From assembly GCA_029987315.1 (NCBI GenBank), contig DALTVZ010000051.1, forward strand, positions 1 through 20,214: a stretch of 20,214 nucleotides of DNA, given 5' to 3'. The notes under the pieces are model-generated. The model was not told the DNA's origin, made no database searches, and saw only the letters and a program-made list of their open reading frames with translations. The number at the start of each line of letters is the position of its first letter. The first letter of the stretch is position 1. Made by a program: the position numbers and the translations under genes. Origin of the DNA: Methanocorpusculum sp. GTDB lineage: Archaea; Halobacteriota; Methanomicrobia; Methanomicrobiales; Methanocorpusculaceae. Below, one piece after another: positions 1-9,049 of this stretch.

Positions 1-232
1 GGCCTTGCGAGGTAACAATATTACCCCCAATCACTTATTAATCCACCGAAGCAGAAGGGGAACACAAAGGGAAAAATCCCACATGTTCACAGTCTGTCAA
101 GTTGACTCGTGAGGTAATAATGTTAGAAGAGGCAACATATATAGATGGTGGTTCAGTGATGAGAACGAGACCATAAACATCATTATCAGAGACCGCAAAA
201 AAATAATAAAAACAATCACAGGAAATATACCC
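1..232. other. AT-rich upstream region without a convincing gene
   Basis: No open frame here has both a good start and protein-like composition. The region holds a diverged 18-nt direct repeat (7-24 and 109-126), a small GGGA/TCCC hairpin at 69-80 and two AT-rich stretches. The first, around 136-143, contains TATATA. The second, around 197-212, is A-rich and centred about 28 bp before the start of the downstream acetyltransferase gene, so it could be its TATA element. The frame of the downstream gene stays open back to a TGA at 110-112 but has no ATG or GTG. Confidence 0.5.
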
Positions 233-658
233 TTGATAGATGATCAAATAACCCTTAGCGAAGTGCATTCATGGCATGCATCCGAGATCGTCGACCTATA
301 TCGGACCGGAGGATGGTGGGACATGGGATGGAGTACAGACCGCATCGCGCACATCCTCGATAGAAGTTTCATCTTCATAATCGCCCACGACACACAAAAT
401 CGCGCAGTCGGAATGGGGCGGATAATCGCCGATGGAGTGGCAGATGGATATATTCAGGATGTTGTTGTCTTCCCCGAATACCGCGGACACGGCATAGGAG
501 AGCGCATAGCAACCACCCTCCGACGACTTGGGTTAGCGCACGGCCTGACATGGATCGGCCTCATCTCTGCACCGGACAAAGAATCGATCTATCTCAGAGC
601 AGGCTTCTCTGAAATGAAAAACTATACCTCCATGCTCTTTGAAAATGAAAAAAACTGA
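233..658 (+). CDS. GNAT-family N-acetyltransferase
   Basis: A 141-residue cytoplasmic protein of the GCN5-related N-acetyltransferase fold, which transfers an acetyl group from acetyl-CoA to an amine. The substrate cannot be told from sequence. The acetyl-CoA pyrophosphate loop is visible as the strand QDVVVFPEY followed by RGHGIG (about residues 84-89). The later IYLRAGF (about 119-125) matches the family's C-terminal motif. Length is normal for a single GNAT domain. The start is a TTG; AGGA at 220-223 lies nine bases upstream, and no ATG or GTG is available in frame before it. Its 3' end overlaps the start of the DUF2156 gene by 14 nt, so the two are probably translated together. The family is certain; the exact start is less so. 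Confidence 0.85.
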   Translation: MIDDQITLSEVHSWHASEIVDLYRTGGWWDMGWSTDRIAHILDRSFIFIIAHDTQNRAVGMGRIIADGVADGYIQDVVVFPEYRGHGIGERIATTLRRLGLAHGLTWIGLISAPDKESIYLRAGFSEMKNYTSMLFENEKN

Positions 659-1547
659 TTTCAAAAAAATAACCCTCGCGGAAAAATCCATTTTTGACGA
701 CTACTTCCGGCGCTATCCCCAGTATCACTCACAACATAACTTTCTCACCTTATTCTGCTGGGAACATTACTCCCCCTGTGAATATACACTGATAAATGAT
801 CACCTGATTCTTTCCCACTCGATCAAAGGTAAGACCACCTGTCATGCACCTATCGGTGAGTTTGACCCGAGCCTCTTTGAAGAACAGTTGCTTTTCGCCA
901 AAAAACATACCGGAGAATGCGCCATTGCATTCTATGAAGACAAATATATTCCATATATGAAAGCATATCATCCCGAGACCCCAGTCTATGAATCACGCGG
1001 ATGTAGCGATTATTATTACAGGACCGAGGAACTCGCTGAACTCTCCGGACAAAAATACCTCAACATCCGAAGGCAAATCAACCAGTTCAAAACAAAATAC
1101 CAGTATACAACCGAGCCCATAACACCGGAGATCATCTCAGAAATTCATGATATGCTGGATAAATGGAGCGACGCCAAAAATACTGAGGCGAACATTGTCC
1201 TGAAAGAAGAAGTGGACGCAGCACACACTGCTCTTGAGAACTGGGATGAACTAGGATGCGAAGGAATAGTAATTCGTATTCTTCCAAGAAATAAGATAGG
1301 AGCGGTCGCGATATGGGGAGAGATGAATCATGAAACTGCAGTTATCCATTTTGAGAAAGGCATCACCCAATACAAAGGTATCTACAAAGTGATAAATCAG
1401 GAAACAGCCAAGCTGCTCTTAGGCAGATTTGAGTGGATAAATCGAGAGTCCGACATGGATGTTCCCGGACTTCGTGAAGCAAAACTCCGTTACCATCCGC
1501 AAAAATGTGCCAAAACCTGGTACATCAAACGAAAAGAGATCGTATGA
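645..1547 (+). CDS. DUF2156 family protein (phosphatidylglycerol lysyltransferase C-terminal-like)
   Basis: A 300-residue protein that I recognise as DUF2156, the domain also forming the C-terminal half of bacterial phosphatidylglycerol lysyltransferases (MprF). The family folds as two tandem GNAT-like domains. Characteristic are the N-terminal stretch with NFLTLFCWEHY and an aromatic-rich strand, a central LNIRRQINQFK helix, and a C-terminal part ending WINRESDMDVPGLREAK before the YHP segment. There is no membrane segment, so unlike MprF it is a soluble stand-alone protein; archaeal members are mostly uncharacterised. ATG at 645 is preferred, with an in-frame TTG at 639 as the alternative; neither has a clear Shine-Dalgarno site, consistent with coupling to the overlapping GNAT gene. 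Aminoacyl or acyl transfer is a family-based inference only. Confidence 0.8.
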   Translation: MKKTDFKKITLAEKSIFDDYFRRYPQYHSQHNFLTLFCWEHYSPCEYTLINDHLILSHSIKGKTTCHAPIGEFDPSLFEEQLLFAKKHTGECAIAFYEDKYIPYMKAYHPETPVYESRGCSDYYYRTEELAELSGQKYLNIRRQINQFKTKYQYTTEPITPEIISEIHDMLDKWSDAKNTEANIVLKEEVDAAHTALENWDELGCEGIVIRILPRNKIGAVAIWGEMNHETAVIHFEKGITQYKGIYKVINQETAKLLLGRFEWINRESDMDVPGLREAKLRYHPQKCAKTWYIKRKEIV

Positions 1548-1598
1548 AATTTGATGGCAGACAAGTCAAAATCATTACTGACACCTTTTGACCCCACA

Positions 1599-1609
1599 GA
1601 TATTATTAG
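1599..1609 (+). promoter_or_regulatory. Candidate TATA box for the tRNA methyltransferase gene
   Basis: GATATTATTAG lies in the 86-nt gap after the DUF2156 gene, centred about 30 bp before the ATG at 1634. There is no convincing Shine-Dalgarno site in front of that ATG, which fits a very short leader or leaderless mRNA. This rests on spacing and composition only. Confidence 0.35.
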
Positions 1610-1633
1610 CCAGACGGCACATCTATAAAGCGG

Positions 1634-2587
1634 ATGAATCTGTTGTTTGAACTCTCCGGAGAGAACCTGCCTCTGGCAACCGCCGAACTATCCTGTGTGG
1701 GAAATGTGATCCGCACAGAAAACGGTATTGCAATCGTGGAGGTCGATGACCCCGAGAGGACGACAAGGCTCGCACAGACGCATGTAGTAATGCGTCTCCT
1801 AGGTGAGTGCAATGCAGCAAAGGAAGACCTCGAAAATTTTCTAGAAAACCTTGCTCTTACAGCGCAAGGCACATTCTGTTGTCGAGCAAGAAAGATTCAC
1901 CCCGTCTCCGTCAATGCATCCCAATTGGAACTCGAGCGCATGATGGGACAAAAAATTCACGGTATTGTTGACCTCAAAAATCCCGAGATAGAATATCGTG
2001 CAGTATTCACAAACGACAGATGCTTCTTTGGAGAAGTACTTCACACCATCGACCGCGGATCCTATGCATATCGAAATCCTCAAAGGAGAGCATTTTTCCA
2101 CCCAGGAGTTATGATGCCTCTTATGGCACGAACGATGGTCAACCTGACCCATATTGAACCAGGTCAGTTACTATGTGACCCCTTCTGTGGAACAGGGGGT
2201 ATGCTCCTTGAATGTGATATGATGGGCATCGAAGCGATCGGAAGTGATTATGATCCGGAGATGCTCATTGGATGCAGGCAGAATCTCCCGAATGGAGCAT
2301 ACGTTCGAGCAGATGCAACGAATATGCCCTATCCAAACGAAGCATTTGATGCTATTGCAACAGATCTGCCGTATGGTCAGTCGACCACCATCGGTGCCGA
2401 AAACATCGATACCCTCTACACCGGGTCCCTGAAAGAAATCAGGCGTGTACTGAAACCAGGTGGTAGGGCAGTCATAATAACTCACAAAGACATCAGACCT
2501 CTTGCAAAAGGCCACTTTGAAGTCGTCGAATACTACGAACAGAGAGTGCATAAAAGTCTCACGCGGCGGATACTAGTCCTCGCATAA
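1634..2587 (+). CDS. tRNA (guanine(10)-N2)-dimethyltransferase, Trm-G10 type
   Basis: A 317-residue SAM-dependent RNA methyltransferase of the archaeal Trm-G10 family, which methylates the exocyclic amine of G10 in tRNA. The N-terminal half (about residues 1-155) fits a THUMP-type tRNA-binding module, with CRARKIHPV and DLKNPEIEYRAVF typical of THUMP. The C-terminal half is a Rossmann methyltransferase: motif I DPFCGTGG (182-189), an acidic SAM-ribose position in GSDYDPEM (203-210), and catalytic motif IV DLPYGQS (244-250), the variant of the DPPYG signature found in N2-guanine methyltransferases. Length is as expected for the family. It lies 86 nt after the DUF2156 gene and 33 nt before the next gene on the same strand. 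Confidence 0.9.
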   Translation: MNLLFELSGENLPLATAELSCVGNVIRTENGIAIVEVDDPERTTRLAQTHVVMRLLGECNAAKEDLENFLENLALTAQGTFCCRARKIHPVSVNASQLELERMMGQKIHGIVDLKNPEIEYRAVFTNDRCFFGEVLHTIDRGSYAYRNPQRRAFFHPGVMMPLMARTMVNLTHIEPGQLLCDPFCGTGGMLLECDMMGIEAIGSDYDPEMLIGCRQNLPNGAYVRADATNMPYPNEAFDAIATDLPYGQSTTIGAENIDTLYTGSLKEIRRVLKPGGRAVIITHKDIRPLAKGHFEVVEYYEQRVHKSLTRRILVLA

Positions 2588-2615
2588 ATATATTATGAAA
2601 CAAAAAAGCGGAGAG
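2584..2615 (+). promoter_or_regulatory. AT-rich promoter-like box and ribosome binding site before the 406-residue gene
   Basis: ATAAATATATTATG (2584-2597) overlaps the stop codon of the methyltransferase gene and resembles an archaeal TATA box. GGAGAG at 2610-2615 is a good Shine-Dalgarno sequence five bases before the ATG at 2621. If the TATA box is used, the predicted transcript start would fall close to the Shine-Dalgarno site, so read-through from the upstream gene may be needed for the site to be on the mRNA. Confidence 0.45.
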
Positions 2616-2620
2616 TTGTA

Positions 2621-3841
2621 ATGCTCTCGTGGATTAGTGAGCAGTTCAGCCACTACAAACCGGACCGGGCAATCGCAGTAAGAGCGTTGCGTCATATGCG
2701 TCCAGTGGAGCGTAAAAATCTTTTCTCTGAAGACATCATGTTGATGAGAACAGCCGAAGGATACTGGTTTGAAAATCTAATATACGAACAGCTCATCAGG
2801 ATCGCGGAAAAAACTGACACCATAAAAAAGATCGTAAGGAAAGGTGCCGATGTCCCAAAACACCACGAAAAAATCAGACTCGGAGTAAATGGAATATATT
2901 CTGCTGAAAAAGGTGACATCAGGGTCCGAGGAAACGGCCAGGATTTGGCGGAGGTGGATCTTCTTCTGTTTGACAAAGATAAACAAGTCGTCTTCAGCGA
3001 GATCGTAACCAGCCCGGCCGATCTTAAAGATCTTGAAGCAGAGATCATTTATAAGAAAAAACTCTTTGGCTACATGTTCAATCAGGAACATGTAGGATTC
3101 ATGCTTTTCTCGTCAGTTGATATCTCGGGAACACAGGTCGTCCGAAGACTTGTCGCCGATCCGGATAATGTCTACATAGGGACACACGAATGTGAAGTGA
3201 TGAAGTCTTGTCTCAAAGGCCTTCGGATCACCTCTATACCGACACAACCTGAAAAAAATCCAGCACTCATTCCATCAGAGACCTTAAAGATATGCGACTT
3301 TGATTACAAAAAACTCCATGACGACGCACTCACGAAGCTATTTTTCGCCATGGACCATAATATGTCGCCCGACCAGTACTTCTCAGACCCTTCCGTTTCC
3401 CCCTTGGTGAAGAAAGTGATCTGCGGAGGATTGCACCCATCGGCAATCAAACCGTTGATCACAAACTATGGCCTTCGAGTAAAATCGGATATTCTTGATA
3501 TAGATTCAATACAGGAAAACTATACTAAGGTTATCCTTGCCATAGATTTTCCTGAAATGTCACCAGTGATTTATCTCAAACCAAAAAAACAGCGAACATA
3601 TCTGAAGATGATCCCGTCGAAAATAGGCGGTTTCAAATATGAACGTCCAACCCCGTCTCGAGTCGGATTCTATTTGTGGCTTGAAGCAACAAAACCGGCG
3701 ATCGGGGCCGAGCGGGTATTAAGCGTGTTAGAGTATTGTAATACTCCTGTGAAAGATTGCCTTGATGGACGAAAACCCTCACCTCTTCCGGAAAATATTG
3801 TACCTAAATACCGCTATCATCCGAAAAGAAAAAATAAATAA
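2621..3841 (+). CDS. Unrecognised protein, possible degenerate PD-(D/E)XK nuclease-like core
   Basis: A 406-residue soluble protein that I cannot assign to a named family. Residues about 45-165 resemble a restriction-endonuclease-like fold: a helix GYWFENLIYEQL with E51, then LAEVDLLLFD with D113, then the strand VVFSEIVTS with E127, then a helix with E139, E141, Y144 and K145-147. In active PD-(D/E)XK enzymes the third element normally reads E-x-K; here the lysine position is V129, so either the lysine has moved to the KKK helix or catalysis is lost. The C-terminal 240 residues show no motif I recognise and end in a very basic KRKNK tail. The Shine-Dalgarno site and ATG are clear. The gene is convergent with the MFS gene, only 6 nt apart. 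The nuclease idea is inference. Confidence 0.75.
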   Translation: MLSWISEQFSHYKPDRAIAVRALRHMRPVERKNLFSEDIMLMRTAEGYWFENLIYEQLIRIAEKTDTIKKIVRKGADVPKHHEKIRLGVNGIYSAEKGDIRVRGNGQDLAEVDLLLFDKDKQVVFSEIVTSPADLKDLEAEIIYKKKLFGYMFNQEHVGFMLFSSVDISGTQVVRRLVADPDNVYIGTHECEVMKSCLKGLRITSIPTQPEKNPALIPSETLKICDFDYKKLHDDALTKLFFAMDHNMSPDQYFSDPSVSPLVKKVICGGLHPSAIKPLITNYGLRVKSDILDIDSIQENYTKVILAIDFPEMSPVIYLKPKKQRTYLKMIPSKIGGFKYERPTPSRVGFYLWLEATKPAIGAERVLSVLEYCNTPVKDCLDGRKPSPLPENIVPKYRYHPKRKNK

Positions 3842-3847
3842 TATTGA
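3825..3847 (-). terminator. T-rich terminator-like tract after the MFS gene
   Basis: Read on the minus strand, the bases after the MFS stop codon are strongly T-rich, including T6-C-T4. Such tracts act as intrinsic terminators in archaea without needing a hairpin. The tract lies inside the 3' end of the convergent plus-strand gene. In the other direction a T5 run at 3856-3860 lies inside the MFS 3' end, so each gene may end within the other. Confidence 0.4.
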
Positions 3848-4942
3848 TCATTCTCTTTTTATTGCCGGAATGTAACACGGACAGCGGACGACCAAGAGAC
3901 CACCTATCAAAACAACAACTCCAACAATAATAAACACCCCCAAATATCCGATTGGCAGAACGATCAAGCCGGCGATGAACGGCAATGCGGCCATTCCAGC
4001 ATACTGCATCGTCGTGAAGAGACCATTCATCACGCCCTGTGGATGAGACGTGCCAGCAATATAATTTAATATGGCAACGGTTATTACGCCAAATACAGCT
4101 CCAACAAGAATCAAACCAATCGGTGTAAAGAAGACAAGCGGGACTGAAACGGCAAGAAGAACCGCAGATTTCTGGATAACCCCGAGTGAATTCATAAGGG
4201 CAAAACGCGATGCGGCGAAGACACAAACGGCAGTAGCTAAACTCATCATTGCAGTCACGAAACCTGAAATTTCAGCCGAATACCCCGACATTTCCGGATA
4301 CATACTTAGAACAACGCCTGTGGCCCCTGAAAAAACAAAGAGTGTTACCCAAAGCCATTTATGATACTGTGTGATAGAGAAAATCGTCTTTAATGGTACC
4401 ATTGCGGAAATAAATCCGGCAGAGTCGTTGAAGAAAATCCCGGTGAGAAAAGCAACTCCGGTCAAAATACTAAACACGAGCACACCAGTGTAAGGATAGA
4501 TCACAACGAGTACACCCGAAATAATAAGCCCCGCCACCAGACCCACGTTCAGCAAAGCCATATAGATGCCTGACAGTTTTTTATGGTCAGCCTCAGAGTT
4601 GACATAGGAGAGGGAGGACGACACAAACATCCCTGTAAACAAACCTCCAACGAATCTGAGACCAACGATAAATAGAGGATCACCTGCGAAAAACCAGATC
4701 AGGAGCCCGAACAAAAATGTTCCAGCAAGCCCTATTTTGATGAGAGGAGCCCGGCCGATCATATCGGACATCCAACCCGCTGGAAACACCATAAAAAATG
4801 CACCTAAAAAGTAAGCGGAAAAGACAGCTCCCTGCATCGCAGCATCAGGCGTGATCATTGATAGAATTGGTACAACCGAATTTGAGAGAGCCATTGTGGC
4901 AAAAACTCCCAGGTAAATAGCAATTTTAGAAATCTTCATCAT
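3848..4942 (-). CDS. MFS transporter
   Basis: A 364-residue membrane protein, almost entirely hydrophobic, with about 12 predicted transmembrane segments in two halves, as in the major facilitator superfamily. The loop between segments 2 and 3 carries motif A in the form G56-x3-D60-x2-G63-R64, which is diagnostic of the superfamily. It is slightly short for an MFS member. The substrate cannot be inferred; drug or metabolite export is a common role of short 12-segment members. Its ATG overlaps the stop codon of the Topo VI A gene (ATGA), so it is the last gene of the minus-strand run that includes hisS and top6BA. There is no functional link to DNA topology that I can see. Confidence 0.88.
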   Translation of the reverse strand: MMKISKIAIYLGVFATMALSNSVVPILSMITPDAAMQGAVFSAYFLGAFFMVFPAGWMSDMIGRAPLIKIGLAGTFLFGLLIWFFAGDPLFIVGLRFVGGLFTGMFVSSSLSYVNSEADHKKLSGIYMALLNVGLVAGLIISGVLVVIYPYTGVLVFSILTGVAFLTGIFFNDSAGFISAMVPLKTIFSITQYHKWLWVTLFVFSGATGVVLSMYPEMSGYSAEISGFVTAMMSLATAVCVFAASRFALMNSLGVIQKSAVLLAVSVPLVFFTPIGLILVGAVFGVITVAILNYIAGTSHPQGVMNGLFTTMQYAGMAALPFIAGLIVLPIGYLGVFIIVGVVVLIGGLLVVRCPCYIPAIKRE

Positions 4943-6036
4943 CGCTTTAGAATACCTATATCTGACAACATCGATGGGAGATACTCCTTGGTAACGAAAT
5001 CAAGACCCCGGCTTGCAAATGCCTGCTGTTCAGATTTCAGATTCATTTCGAGTTGAAGATTGATCTCTTTCTTCCAGAAATCGGTTTCGAAACGCGGATC
5101 GGTCAGTTCAGACCTCAGCGCGGCAACATCCTGTTCAGTAAGTTTATCTGCAGGCAGATCGTACCGCTGGATATCTGAGGGCTTAACCCCAATGAATTGG
5201 GCAGAGGGGGTGGCCAGAAGCTCGGACATGTGGGCGGATTTTATCGAGCCATAGGCGACTGATGCATAAATACGGTAGGACCAAGGATCCCCGTCGGTGA
5301 AAACCACAACCGGAATCCCAAGCTCCTCATTCATTCGTTTGAGCATACGCCTTGTCGCCCGAGCAGGCTGACCCTTCAGGTGAAGGAGAACAGCATTGTA
5401 CTCTTCATCAAAGCCGTTTTCCTGTAAACGGGAAAACATACCACCAGTTTCTATGGCGATAACGCAAGAGGCGTCATGATCAACAAGTTCAACATTTTCC
5501 ACGTTATTTGGAATATTATATCCAGCTTCTCCCACATCATCCTGACAGTGGATCTCTTTCATGCCGCGTCGTGTATTTTCCCGAACACGGATCGGTCCAA
5601 AAATGGAGGCTCCGTCCTCTTCTGGACGCATATGGAAAAATTCCCTCTGTAAAGAAGTGACGATCTCCAGATCCTCTATCAGATAGTTGCTCTCATTCTG
5701 AGCGCCAAACTTTGCCTGTTTCCAACCCTCAGAGATGTAATACATTTCTCTTAACGTCGAGGAACGGTTCTCTTGCAACTGAGTCTTAATGAACCAGATG
5801 ACATACGCCATCTTGAGCATATGCATAGCCGATTTCGCAGTCCCGGCATTTCTGACCGACTCTTTATCACCATACTTCCAGACCTCAGATTCATCATCGT
5901 ATTCAATATTGTATTTTGTTCGGGTAGGAAGAGTGATCGACGGGATCTCACCGCTTTCCATCTGATCATACCACACCTTGGCAATCTCGATCAGGCGCTT
6001 CTTCGTTGCCGAGTCTCGTTCCGTCAGGTCAGACAT
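4939..6036 (-). CDS. top6A: DNA topoisomerase VI subunit A
   Basis: A 365-residue catalytic subunit of type IIB topoisomerase VI, homologous to Spo11. It cuts both DNA strands, forming 5'-phosphotyrosine links, and with subunit B relaxes and decatenates DNA using ATP. The winged-helix (CAP-like) domain carries the active-site tyrosine in STLREMYY, most likely Y100, the second of the pair by comparison with Spo11. The Toprim domain shows its metal-binding acids in AIETGGMF (E196) and FTDGDPWSY (D248, D250). Length matches the family. It starts at an ATG within the last codons of top6B (8-nt overlap), preceded by a GGTGG run that could serve as the ribosome binding site, so A should be made together with B. 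Confidence 0.97.
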   Translation of the reverse strand: MSDLTERDSATKKRLIEIAKVWYDQMESGEIPSITLPTRTKYNIEYDDESEVWKYGDKESVRNAGTAKSAMHMLKMAYVIWFIKTQLQENRSSTLREMYYISEGWKQAKFGAQNESNYLIEDLEIVTSLQREFFHMRPEEDGASIFGPIRVRENTRRGMKEIHCQDDVGEAGYNIPNNVENVELVDHDASCVIAIETGGMFSRLQENGFDEEYNAVLLHLKGQPARATRRMLKRMNEELGIPVVVFTDGDPWSYRIYASVAYGSIKSAHMSELLATPSAQFIGVKPSDIQRYDLPADKLTEQDVAALRSELTDPRFETDFWKKEINLQLEMNLKSEQQAFASRGLDFVTKEYLPSMLSDIGILKR

Positions 6037-7831
6037 CCAAATCCACCACCACTTTGAGATTTTCCGCTACACCCTGCATCTCGATCATCCCCCCACCAAG
6101 TCCAGTATAAATCACTTCAAACGTTTCGCCTGCTGCAAGAGTCAACTTCCAGATCTTCGTGAACTCACCATCCGTTACAGATACAAACGAAGGGGGGATA
6201 GTCGCATCGCCTGCGTTGTCTCCAGAGATATCATACAACGATATCTCCTGTTCTTTTGTTGTGTAATTGTCGATATGAAACATGACTTTGCCGCCTGCCG
6301 AACTTTTCTTGAGAACCACCCTGCGCATAATCCTTCCTTCGATAAGTGAAGTGTCAGGGGTTGGAAGCTCTACGATTTCCCCAACTTTTATGGCGATAAG
6401 AGGAATGACCGAGCAGATCGCACGGGCACGATCATCCTGAAGTTTGTTCTTGTCGCGACGAGACAAAAACGTCTTCAGATCGCGTCCAAGTTCCTGCAAA
6501 GCAAGAGTGATCTCACGCTCGATTTCCGGTATTGCCGCGACGGCATCTTTTGACTCACTCGTGAACGGGACGCTTGTCGCAGCCACATGAACGAGGATCA
6601 GTATGGGTCCGGTGGGAAGCCCTGACTGAGAAATGCCGTAGGATTTCCAGTTCACATTCTGAACTGAATTCGTGATCGCACAGGCTCCCTGCTGATAAAG
6701 CAGCGGAACGCGATTTGCGAACCGCAAGAGAAGCGCACTTCCTTCAGGTGGAAGTTTTCCACCGTACCCTATCGCTGCCTCAACAATGAATGAGTGACCG
6801 CCGTACACACTTCCTGGACGCGTTCGAGCCTTGATGAAGTCCAGTTCAAACTCTTTTTCCATCCCTTTAACGATCAGTTCGTCAGTGATAGGAGACAAAC
6901 ATTGGGATGCCGAAGGAGCTGGGATCCTCGTGGTCTGCATGGAATCGAGAAGAAGATTGAGCGACTCAAGACTAAGCGATGTAGCCTTCACATTGGGGTC
7001 AAGTTTTGAGGATCCGCATATCTCAAGAGCGGTTTTTTCCCCAACCTTCGAAAAACTTTCAACTAAAAACACTTTGATCGGCAGGTCGGAAGCTGCCGCC
7101 ATTCGTTTTAAAACACCGAGTTCAATCCCATAGGGGTGAGGTTTTATCGATACTGGACAAGGCGGGACCTCGGATGAAACGCGTTCAAATGTGAATGATT
7201 CGTCATCGATCTCAACTCGGAATTTAGCATGAGGATTGACGATCGAGGTATATTTGAGATACTCGATAAGTTTTTTCTTTGCTGCGATATTGCTTTTGAA
7301 CTCAAGCTGGATACGGGTCCCGTGAGGAAGGATCCAATCTACTTCTTCATGAGAGAGGACTTCCGGCTCATTTGTTTCCGTCTTGATGACAAGCGACATC
7401 GTGTGGGCCTTGCTCTTGGCATCGATCCGGGATGTTACGATCGTCGGTTTTCCTGTGGTAAGTTGGGCATATAATACTGCCGCAGATATCCCGATCCCCT
7501 GCTGGCCGCGGGTCTGTCTGACCTGATGAAATCGTGATCCGTACAGAAGTTTAGCAAAAACACTCGGCATTTTTTCGGGAACGATCCCGGGACCGTTGTC
7601 CTCAACAACGACACGGAACACATCGTTTGAGACACGCCTGACCGATACAAGGATGTCTGGAAGAACCTGTGCCTCTTCACAGGCATCCAGAGAGTTGTCG
7701 ATCGCCTCTTTTATGGTGGTTATGATTCCCCGAGTTGGGGAATCAAAACCAAGCATCTGTTTATTTTTCTCAAAAAATTCCGCTACACTTATGCTTCGCT
7801 GTTTCTTGGCAAGCTCATCGGCAAGAACCAT
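6029..7831 (-). CDS. top6B: DNA topoisomerase VI subunit B
   Basis: A 600-residue ATPase subunit of topoisomerase VI. The N-terminal GHKL fold binds ATP through EAIDNSLDA (N46), EDNGPG (D78) and the lid RGQQGIG (108-114). It is followed by an H2TH-like segment around [14 protein letters not shown] and a transducer domain contacting subunit A. The C-terminal stretch from about residue 500 is beta-rich, in line with the extra C-terminal domain of methanogen Topo VI B. The ATG overlaps the 3' end of hisS by 17 nt and is preceded by GAGGTAAT, a strong Shine-Dalgarno sequence located inside hisS. The arrangement hisS-top6B-top6A therefore looks like a single translationally coupled unit. Confidence 0.97.
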   Translation of the reverse strand: MVLADELAKKQRSISVAEFFEKNKQMLGFDSPTRGIITTIKEAIDNSLDACEEAQVLPDILVSVRRVSNDVFRVVVEDNGPGIVPEKMPSVFAKLLYGSRFHQVRQTRGQQGIGISAAVLYAQLTTGKPTIVTSRIDAKSKAHTMSLVIKTETNEPEVLSHEEVDWILPHGTRIQLEFKSNIAAKKKLIEYLKYTSIVNPHAKFRVEIDDESFTFERVSSEVPPCPVSIKPHPYGIELGVLKRMAAASDLPIKVFLVESFSKVGEKTALEICGSSKLDPNVKATSLSLESLNLLLDSMQTTRIPAPSASQCLSPITDELIVKGMEKEFELDFIKARTRPGSVYGGHSFIVEAAIGYGGKLPPEGSALLLRFANRVPLLYQQGACAITNSVQNVNWKSYGISQSGLPTGPILILVHVAATSVPFTSESKDAVAAIPEIEREITLALQELGRDLKTFLSRRDKNKLQDDRARAICSVIPLIAIKVGEIVELPTPDTSLIEGRIMRRVVLKKSSAGGKVMFHIDNYTTKEQEISLYDISGDNAGDATIPPSFVSVTDGEFTKIWKLTLAAGETFEVIYTGLGGGMIEMQGVAENLKVVVDLDV

Positions 7832-9047
7832 GGATTACCTCGATGGCAGATTCAAGCGACATCTCAGTCTGAACTCCGGCATTCAGATCTTTAAGTGTTA
7901 TCGTTCCAGCATCAACCTCTTTTTCTCCAATCACCGCTGCAAAAGACGCCCCCGATTTCAGCGCAGAAGATAGTTGGGCTCCAAAGCCCCTGTCAAGCAG
8001 ATCCATCACTGCCGTTATGCCAGCAGACCGCAGTTCAAAAGCCGCATCGTATGCCGCTAAACGTGTTGCCGGCGTGCAAATCACAGCGACAACAGGTTGT
8101 GTCTCCGGAGTGAATTCACCCAAAGAAACAAGGACCCGATCAAAACCGATCCCAAACCCACAGGAAGGAACATCCTTGCCGCCGAAAAGATGAGCTAGTC
8201 GGTAGCCGCCGCCGCCAATGATCTGATTTTCTGCTCCGAGATTATCGGCAAATCCTTCAAAAACCATACCTGTGTAGTAGTCAAGACCTCGAGCGATCCC
8301 GAAGTTTTGTTCATAAGGAATGTTTTGTGCCTTGAGATACCCAAAGGTCTCTTCGATCCTTGCTTTCTCCGGGATCTCTCCCGTGACGGCAAATACTTCT
8401 GAGAGGGTTTTTGCTGTAGAGAGAACCTGTAGCGGCTCAAACAGATCAGAACTGTCAAGAGCGGAAAGCGTTGTTTCAAGCAGTTCCATATCACGTTTAT
8501 CTAGAGCGGCCATCACCCTTTTCTGGGCTGGGGCATCCAGAACCGAAAGGAGATGTTTCATCGGTGCAAGATGACCAACTTTCAAAACAAAGCGTACGCC
8601 AGTACAGGATAATAGTGCATAAGCAAGAGCAATAACTTCTGCATCTGCTGCGGCCGAGTCGGCACCAATAAGCTCAGAACCAAACTGCCAGAACTGCCGG
8701 TAACGTCCTTTCTGTGGGCGTTCATAACGGAAACATTCGGCAAAATAAAACCAGCGCAGAGGTTTTGGCGCCATCTGAGCCTCATTGACATAGGCACGGA
8801 GAACCGGGGCAGTGAGTTCAGGACGGAGCGTGATCTTTCGGCCGCCCTTATCCTCGAAGGCATACATCTCGCCGATGATCCCTTCTCCCGATTTTATCGT
8901 GAAAAGTTCCTGCTCTTCGAACATGGGGGTCACTATCTCGCCATAACCGAAGGATGCGGCAACGGCTCGCATTTTTTGTTCGATAAATCTGCGTTGCGCC
9001 ATTTCTTGGGGGAGAAAGTCCCTTGTCCCTCGGGGTTTTTGTATCAT
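7815..9047 (-). CDS. hisS: Histidyl-tRNA synthetase
   Basis: A 410-residue class II aminoacyl-tRNA synthetase that charges tRNA-His with histidine. The N-terminus MIQKPRGTRDFLP is characteristic. Motif 2 is FAECFRYERPQKGRYRQFWQ (102-121), the histidine-specific signature is GLDYYTG (254-260), and motif 3 includes GFGIGFDRV (297-305). A C-terminal anticodon-binding domain follows from about 315. I chose the ATG at 9047: GGAGAGGA lies just upstream at normal spacing, and homologues start here. A longer frame to 9095 exists but its extra 16 residues come from the overlapping sequence of the upstream gene. The start is 2 nt after that gene's stop and the end overlaps top6B. Confidence 0.97.
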   Translation of the reverse strand: MIQKPRGTRDFLPQEMAQRRFIEQKMRAVAASFGYGEIVTPMFEEQELFTIKSGEGIIGEMYAFEDKGGRKITLRPELTAPVLRAYVNEAQMAPKPLRWFYFAECFRYERPQKGRYRQFWQFGSELIGADSAAADAEVIALAYALLSCTGVRFVLKVGHLAPMKHLLSVLDAPAQKRVMAALDKRDMELLETTLSALDSSDLFEPLQVLSTAKTLSEVFAVTGEIPEKARIEETFGYLKAQNIPYEQNFGIARGLDYYTGMVFEGFADNLGAENQIIGGGGYRLAHLFGGKDVPSCGFGIGFDRVLVSLGEFTPETQPVVAVICTPATRLAAYDAAFELRSAGITAVMDLLDRGFGAQLSSALKSGASFAAVIGEKEVDAGTITLKDLNAGVQTEMSLESAIEVIHGSCR

Positions 9048-9049
9048 AT

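Noticed and set aside
120..176. 18-codon ORF after GAGGTAATA, possible leader peptide
   Set aside because: The Shine-Dalgarno-like sequence is too close to the ATG, and the peptide has no repeated codon or attenuator structure.
38..268. 76-residue minus-strand frame upstream of the GNAT gene
   Set aside because: No Shine-Dalgarno site, no recognisable motif, and it overlaps the GNAT start; composition is that of AT-rich non-coding DNA.
3804..4226. 140-residue minus-strand frame overlapping the MFS gene end
   Set aside because: Out of frame with the clear MFS protein; the peptide is rich in Cys, Trp and Arg and resembles a frame-shifted reading of hydrophobic codons.
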